Shown: positions 57,301-64,000 of the stretch, one piece after another
How the letters are laid out: each line of letters starts with the position of its first letter
Numbering within the stretch: the first letter of the stretch is position 1
Assembly (NCBI GenBank): GCA_021229015.1
Contig: CM037780.1
Coordinates: 64,767,354 to 64,831,353, forward strand
Origin: Solen grandis
Lineage: Eukaryota > Mollusca > Bivalvia > Adapedonta > Solenidae
Direction of reading: 5' to 3'
Length of the DNA: 64,000 bases
The notes under the pieces: generated by a model
Databases searched by the model: none
What the model saw: the letters and a program-made list of their open reading frames with translations, nothing else
What the model was told of the DNA's origin: nothing
Program-made: the position numbers and the translations under genes

Positions 57301-60300
57301 CCAGCTATGAGGAACAAGAGAGCGACCCAGACAGCTATCACGACCGAGTTGAGGTGTGTGATCAATATCTCACTCTTATAAAAAGGGGAGATCTCCCTAA
57401 TTACCTGTCAGTTACCTTTGAAGATGTACCATCTACCCTACTACAGGGATCGGGAGACAGCCTGAACTTCATAGGTGACAAGGATCTAACCCGTTGTCAT
57501 TTGCATCTCCTTGCAGGATGGATGAAGAGATATGTCATGGGATGGGACTGTACAACGTGTGGTATGGACCACAATATGTGATGGGATGGGACTGTACAAC
57601 GTGTGGTATGGACCACAGTTAATAAGAAACAAAACGGCCCTTTTCAGGGCCAACCCAAATGTCTCGAAAGGACATTTTACAATTGTCAATCCCCCTTTAA
57701 CTTACATAACGTTAAGAAGTGGTCCTCCTTTAACTAAGAAATAAAACATGACGTCAACATGACAATATTGCGTCATTCGAATGTTTGGTATGCATACTCT
57801 ATCCGATCTTAAGTCATCCTAGTTAGATCTAACAGGTAGGACATGTTTATTTTATTACATACGGTGCCATAAATCTTTTTTTTTCGATAAAACACAAGGT
57901 GCCATAAATTTTCGTCGGTGCCATACATTTTCAACCCGGGTGCCATAAATTTTTTTTGGAAAAAAATCAGGGTGCCATAGTGCCAACCTACACTACTTAC
58001 TTCGTCTGAAATATAGGCAGTTCCAAAGGGGCTTGAAGTTGAATTTGGCGAATCACATCGTAAAATACTCGTAGTATCATTAAACAAGAGGGCCATGATG
58101 GCCCTGGATCGCTCACCTGGTATCATTGGGCTATGTAAAATCAAGTGACCCCTGGGGCAGAGCCAATTTTGACCCCAGGGTCATGATTTGAACAAAGTTG
58201 GTAAGAATCGACTAGACAATGCTACACACTACCACACTCTACTTGGTAGAGGTCTATTAGCCCATGATACATACCAAATATATAAAATCCAGACCTTGAA
58301 GATTTTTCTAGTTTTTTTTTCCAATATAAGTCTATGTAAAATCAAGTGATCCCTGGAGCGGGGCCAATTTTGACCCCAGCGTCATGATTTGAACAAACTT
58401 GGTAAGAATCGACTAGACAATGCTACACACCAAATATCTAAACTCTATGCTTTGTGGTGTCTGAGAAGAAGAATTTTCAAGTTTTTTTCCTATAAGCCTA
58501 TGTTAATTCAAGTGACCCCTGGGGCGGGGCCAATTTTGACCCCAGTGTCATAATTTGAACAATCTTGGTAGAGAGTCATACGATCATGCTACATGTTAAA
58601 AATCAAAAAGCTAGGCCTTGTGGTTTCAGAGAAGAAGATTTTTCAAGTTTTTTTTTCCAATATAAGTCTATGTAAAATCAAGTGATCCCTGGAGCGGGGC
58701 CAATTTTGACCCCAGCGTCATGATTTGAACAAACTTGGTTGTGATCTACTAGACAATGCTGCACACCAAATATCTAAACCCCAGGCCTTGTGGTTTCTGA
58801 GAAGAAGATTTTTCAAGTTTTTCCTATTTAGCCTATGTTAAATCAAGTGACCCCTGGGGCGGGGCCAATTTTGACCCCAGGGTCATGATTTGAAAAAACT
58901 TGGTAGAGATCAACTAGACAATGCTACACACCAAATATCTAACCAGCCTTGTGGTTTCTGAGAAGAAGATTTTTCAAGTTTTTCCTATATTAGCCTATGT
59001 TAAATCAAGTGACCCCTGGGGCGGGGCCAATTTTGACCCCAGGGTCATTATTTTAACAATCTTGGTAGAGAGTCATAAGACCATGCTACATACCAAATAT
59101 CTAAACTCGAGGCCTTGTGGTTTCTGAGAAGAAGATTTTTCAAGTTTTTTTCTATATTAGCCTACGAAAATCACGTGACCCCTTGGGCGGGGCCAATTTT
59201 GACCCCAGGGTCATGATTTGAACAAACTGGTAGAGATCAAGACATGCTACAACCAAATATCTTAACTCAGCTTGTGGTTTCTGAGAAGAAGATTTTTCAA
59301 GTTTTTTTCCTATATCAGCCTGTTAAATCAAGTGACCCCTGGGGCAGGGCCAATTTTGACCCCAGGGTCATAATTTGAACAATCATGGTAGAGAGTCATA
59401 AGACAATGCTACATACCAAATATTAAAACTCCATGCTTTGTGGTTTCTGAGAAGAAGATTTTTCAAGTTTTTTTTTCTATATTAGCCTATGTTAAATCAA
59501 GTGACCCCTGGGGCGGGGCCAATTTTGACCCCAGGGTCATGATTTGAACAATCTTGGTAGAGAGTCATAAGATCATGCTACATACCAAAAATCAAAAGTC
59601 TAGGCCTTGTGGTTTCGGAGAAGAAGATTTTTTCAAGTTTTTCCTATATTAGCCTATGTGAAATCAAGTGACCCCTTGGGCGGGGCCAATTTTGACCCCA
59701 GGGTCATAATTTGTACAATCTTGGTAGAGAGTCATAAGATCATGCTACATACCAAAAATCAAAAGGCTAGGCCTTGTGGTTTCGGAGAAGAAGATTTTTT
59801 AAATTATAATTTTTAAAATCTATTTTTAGCTCCTGTGACCTACTTATTTACCCAATCAAAATAATTTGAACAACTTTGATAGAGGTCATGATAAGGATGA
59901 TTCCTGTGAAGTTTGGTCAAAATCCATCCAGTGGTTTAGGAGGAGAAGTTGTTTAAAGGAAAAGTTGACGCAAGACGCACGGACGGACGACGGACAAAAG
60001 GCGATCACAAAAGCTCACCATGAGCACGTTGTGCTCAGGTGAGCTAGAAATGAAGGGCGGGTACTGTTTTGTGGCCAAACATGGGTTTTCTCTGTTCAAA
60101 TCGATGTTACTCCAGCAGTTGTCATGATCGATTGGAACATTTAAACACATTTCATCATTTATAAGAGTAAAAACAAAAAGGAAGGGAGGACACTGTTTTC
60201 AGACCAAATTTTGAAAAACGCGTTTATAGCGAAATTCCATATTGAAAATGGATCAAACTGTGTTCCGTTTACCGAACCGCTGGCATCATTTGCAAAATAG

Positions 60301-63300
60301 AACTTAAATGTGAATAAAATACATAACCCACGATAGCCAGATTATAAAAACTGGGTGGGCATGTTCGAACAAAAGAGGTGGAGGACAAAACATTTATGTT
60401 TTTCCAAGAGCAGCATTAGTACGACGAAACTGTTGACATTATTTCCTATCATATTAGTATGTCTTTCGTTCAAGTACAATCTGGTAATACAATCACAGAG
60501 CGCTCTTTAAAGTTCTTTTTGCTATACAAAGTGAAGCGGTATCGTTAAGCAAAGGCTAGCCATAGTTCCACTAATTCATTAGAGGTGCGAAGACGTTTAT
60601 TTCCTTGGTATCGCTCTGTCTTATCTGTCATATTTGATGTTAGATCAATACCATCCCCGGATTAAAGCAATTCGTTATCAGATAGTCATTGACTAAGAAT
60701 TTGAATTACAATTATTTATGTTAATTACCTGCATCAGTATCCATCTACAGACGCATGGTCACTCAATGAAACATTCCTTGATATATAAAACAAGGGTCAG
60801 GACTGCCACAAAATACGCCCATCATGGTATGAGGACTCTCAGAAATAGCTAAGAGAAACAAGCTACTGTCCATAAATAAGCAAAATAATTCCAAAATCCC
60901 ATTAGTTAATGATGTTAATCATAAAAAAAAAAATGTTGATACATTTCTATTAATTAACTGCAAGATCTGACAACACCTCATAGGGTCTAAGGACTAGGGA
61001 CAAGCAAATTTTCAAGTATGTTGTGTACATCAAGGGCCATAACTTCAAAGTCATTCACATGAGAATGCTGGATATCGAACTCAGCCAAGATATTATGGCA
61101 ATGCACATGTGTGGAAAGTTTGAAGAGGATTGGGCAAACAATATTGAAGTTAGAGCCCAGACAATCACAATATCAAGTATTTTGTGTACATCAAGGGCCA
61201 TAATTTCTAAGTCATTCACGCAATAATGCTGAATATCGAACTCATCCGCGATTTTATTGCCATGCACATGTGTGAAAAGTTTGAAAAGGATTGATCTAAC
61301 GGTATTGAAGTTAGAGCCCAGACAATCACAATTTCAAGTATTTTGTGTACGTCAAGGGCCATAACTTTTAAGTCTTTCACGCGATAATGCTGGATATCGA
61401 ACTCATCCGTGATATTATGGCCATGCACATGTGTGAAAAGTTTGAAAAGGATTGGGCTAACGGTATTGAAGTTAGAGCCTGGACAATCACAATTTCAAGT
61501 ATTTTGTGTACAGCAAGGGCCATAACTTCTAAGTCATTCACGAGGTAATGCTGGATATCGAACTCATCCGCGATATTATGGCCATGCACATGTGTGAAAA
61601 GTTTGAAAAGGATTGGACTAACGGTATTGAAGTTAGAGCCCGGACAATCACAATTTCAAGTATTTTGTGTACGTCAAGGGCCATAACTTCTAAGTCATTC
61701 ACGCGATAATGCTGGATATCGAACTCATCCGAGATATTATGGCCATGCACATGTGTGGAAAGTTTGAAAAGGATTGGGCAAACGGTATTGAAGTTAGAGC
61801 CCGGACAATCACAATTTCAAGTATTTTGTGTACGTCAAGGGCCATTACTTCTAAGTCATTCACGCGATAATGCTGGATATCGAACTCATCCGAGATATTA
61901 TGGCCATGCACATGTGTGGAAAGTTTGAAAAGGATTGGGCAAACGGTATTGAAGTTAGAGCCCGGACAACAAATGTTCCACGCCCGCCCGCCCGCCCGCC
62001 GTGAGTGTTCACATAATACGCCCCATCTTAAGATGGGCGTATAAAAAATGCTTGGATCTTCCATCACTTGCTAAAGCGTTACGAACGGTATGGAATCTAT
62101 ATTTAGTATTGTATATGATTGACACACTAACGGATTCGTCTAAACGGAACTGGTAACAACGCAATGTTGCGGTATATGTCACGTGGGATAGCAAAATGGG
62201 CAAAAATTGTTGAGATTTTCCTGTAGAATGGTGTGATTTTAAATATCACCAGTTGTTATGGGTGCATTTTTTTTCTTTATCGAGTAGGCTTGTTAGATTG
62301 ATATCATTCATTATTCAAGTCGTTTAATTCAGTCAAGCGTGGGTTGGGTGGCGAAAAGGCGTTTTATTCTCTCTGTGTGTGTGTGTGTGTGTGTGTGTTA
62401 TAAACGGTAAACGGGGCTATTTTTTTTACTATATCACTTTGATAGAACTTAAAATTCACGTGGTACTATGTGCCACACCGCTACATCTGTTTATTGCAAG
62501 ACAGTGAAAACAAATTAAATGCATTATGATATAAGATCAATACGTACCGGCTTTTGTCAGAATTCTTTGAGAATTAATTAACGCTGCGACAGTTGTATTC
62601 AATGCAATTTTAAAATGATATTATCTAGAATTTACAAGTGGGTCATGATGGCCCTGGATCGCTCAACTGGTATCATTAGGCTATGGAAAATCAAGTGAGC
62701 CTAAAGGCCAATTTTGACCCAAGGGCCATGATTTGACAAACTTGGTAGAGGTCTAATAGCCCATGTTACATACCAAATATCTAACCTCCAGGCCTTGTGG
62801 TTTTTTCCTATATTAACCTTTGTTAAATCAAGTGACCCCTGGGGCAGGGCCAATTTTGACCCTTGGGCCATGATGTGAACACACTTGGTAGATCTCAACT
62901 TGGCCATGTTACATACCAAATATCTAAACTCCAGGCCTTTTGGTTTCTGACAGGAAGATTTTCTCTTTTTTTTTCCTAAATAAGCCTATGAAAAATCAGG
63001 TGACCACCGGGGGCGGGGACAACTTTGACAACAGGGTCATGATTTGAACAAACTTGGTAGTGATCTACTAAAAATGCTGCACACCAAATATCTAAACTCC
63101 AGGCCTTGTGGTTTCAGAGAAGAAAATTTTTCAAGTTTTTTTTCCAATATTAGCCTAAGTAAAATCAGGTGACCCCTGGGGCGGCACCAATTTCGACCCC
63201 AGGGCCATGGTATGAACAAATTTGGTAGTGTTCTACTAGACAATGCCGCACACAAAATATCTGAACTCAGGGCCTTGTGGTTTCTGAGAAGAAGAGTTTT

Positions 63301-64000
63301 CAAGTTTTTTTCCTATATTAGCTTATGCAAAATCAGGTGACCCCTGGGGCGGGGACAATTTTGACCCAAGGGCCATGATTTGAACAAATTTGATAGAGGT
63401 CTACCAGACAGTGCTACACACCAAATATCTGAAAAGAAGATTTTTTTTTTTTATTAGCCTATGTTAAACCAAGTGTCCCATGGGGCGGGGCCAATTTTGA
63501 CCCCAGAGCCATGATTTGAACAAACTTGGTAGAGGTTCAGTAGGTCTTGTTACATACCAAATATCTAACTTCCAGGCCTTGTGATTTCTGACAAGAAGAT
63601 TTTTTCTAGTTTTTTTCCTATTTAAGTCCATGTAAAATAAAGTGACCGTGGGGAGGGGCCAATTTTGACCCCAGGGCCATGATTGAACAAACTTGGTAGA
63701 GGTCTACTAGACAAAGCCACACACCAAATAAATAAGCTCTATGCCAAGTGGTTTCAGAGAAGAAGATTTTTTAAGATTTCACTTTTAAAATCTATTTTTA
63801 GCTTCTGTGACCTAATTATGCAACAGACCGGAACCATTTGAACAATTTTTATAGGGGATCACCTTAGGAACATCCTTGCAAACTTTGATCACTTTCACAT
63901 CAGTAGTTGCAGAGAAGAAGATCTTAAAGTAAATTGTTGACGACTTTCGACGACGGACGCCAGACAAAGGCTGGTCCCAAAAGCTCACATTGACATTTCG

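Overview
The window is eukaryotic, AT-rich genomic DNA dominated by introns, repeats and mobile elements. It most likely comes from a bivalve mollusc. The basis is the repeat content: tandem ~160-165 bp core repeats inside hairpin-ended non-autonomous elements of the 'pearl'/Helitron-like kind known from bivalves, tRNA-derived SINE-like repeats, an intronless Toll-like receptor, and a Maverick/Polinton. The species cannot be named from sequence alone. One 100-base N gap lies at 31201-31300.

Region by region. (1) 1-9400: mostly non-coding, with LINE 3' fragments on the minus strand (1.3-1.9 and 2.4-2.5 kb), a nested inverted repeat (3.3-3.9 kb), a SINE-like copy and a CpG-rich block at 5.1-5.7 kb. 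(2) 9.4-15.2 kb, plus strand: the 3' exons of a beta-1,4-galactosyltransferase family gene. One intron carries a 2.35-kb minisatellite of 48-bp units, and another carries a 1.09-kb TA-flanked inverted-repeat element. The exon for the catalytic WGGEDD-type motif is interrupted by 29 consecutive G and lacks about 10 nt. (3) 16.6-21.6 kb: a Helitron-like element, a second minisatellite and a small palindromic MITE. (4) 22.6-25.2 kb, minus strand: a complete single-exon Toll-like receptor of 860 residues. (5) 25.2-40.5 kb: SINE-like repeats, a degenerate tRNA-like gene, more minus-strand LINE fragments, and a likely first coding exon with promoter features near 31.9-32.4 kb.

(6) 40,855-57,994: a ~17.1-kb Maverick/Polinton (adintovirus-like) element with terminal inverted repeats. 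On the minus strand it carries, right to left, a protein-primed-type family B DNA polymerase, an unknown protein, an FtsK/HerA-type packaging ATPase, small virion-type proteins, an rve integrase and a penton-like fragment. Near the right end are a plus-strand CCHC zinc-knuckle gene, a minus-strand basic membrane-type small protein and a plus-strand small protein. Most large genes are broken by frameshifts. The left part (about 40.55-47.5 kb) has inflated homopolymers typical of unpolished sequence, so much of the damage may be technical. The most striking observation is that the two small right-end genes are each followed by a perfect match to the metazoan replication-dependent histone mRNA 3' stem-loop, with a GAAAGGA purine element exactly 14 nt downstream. 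Degraded copies recur in the left end and left TIR. This suggests that the element uses histone-type, S-phase-linked 3' end processing.

(7) 58.1-64.0 kb: three tandem-core repeat elements, two of one family (~165-bp core) and one of another (161-bp core), with terminal hairpins.
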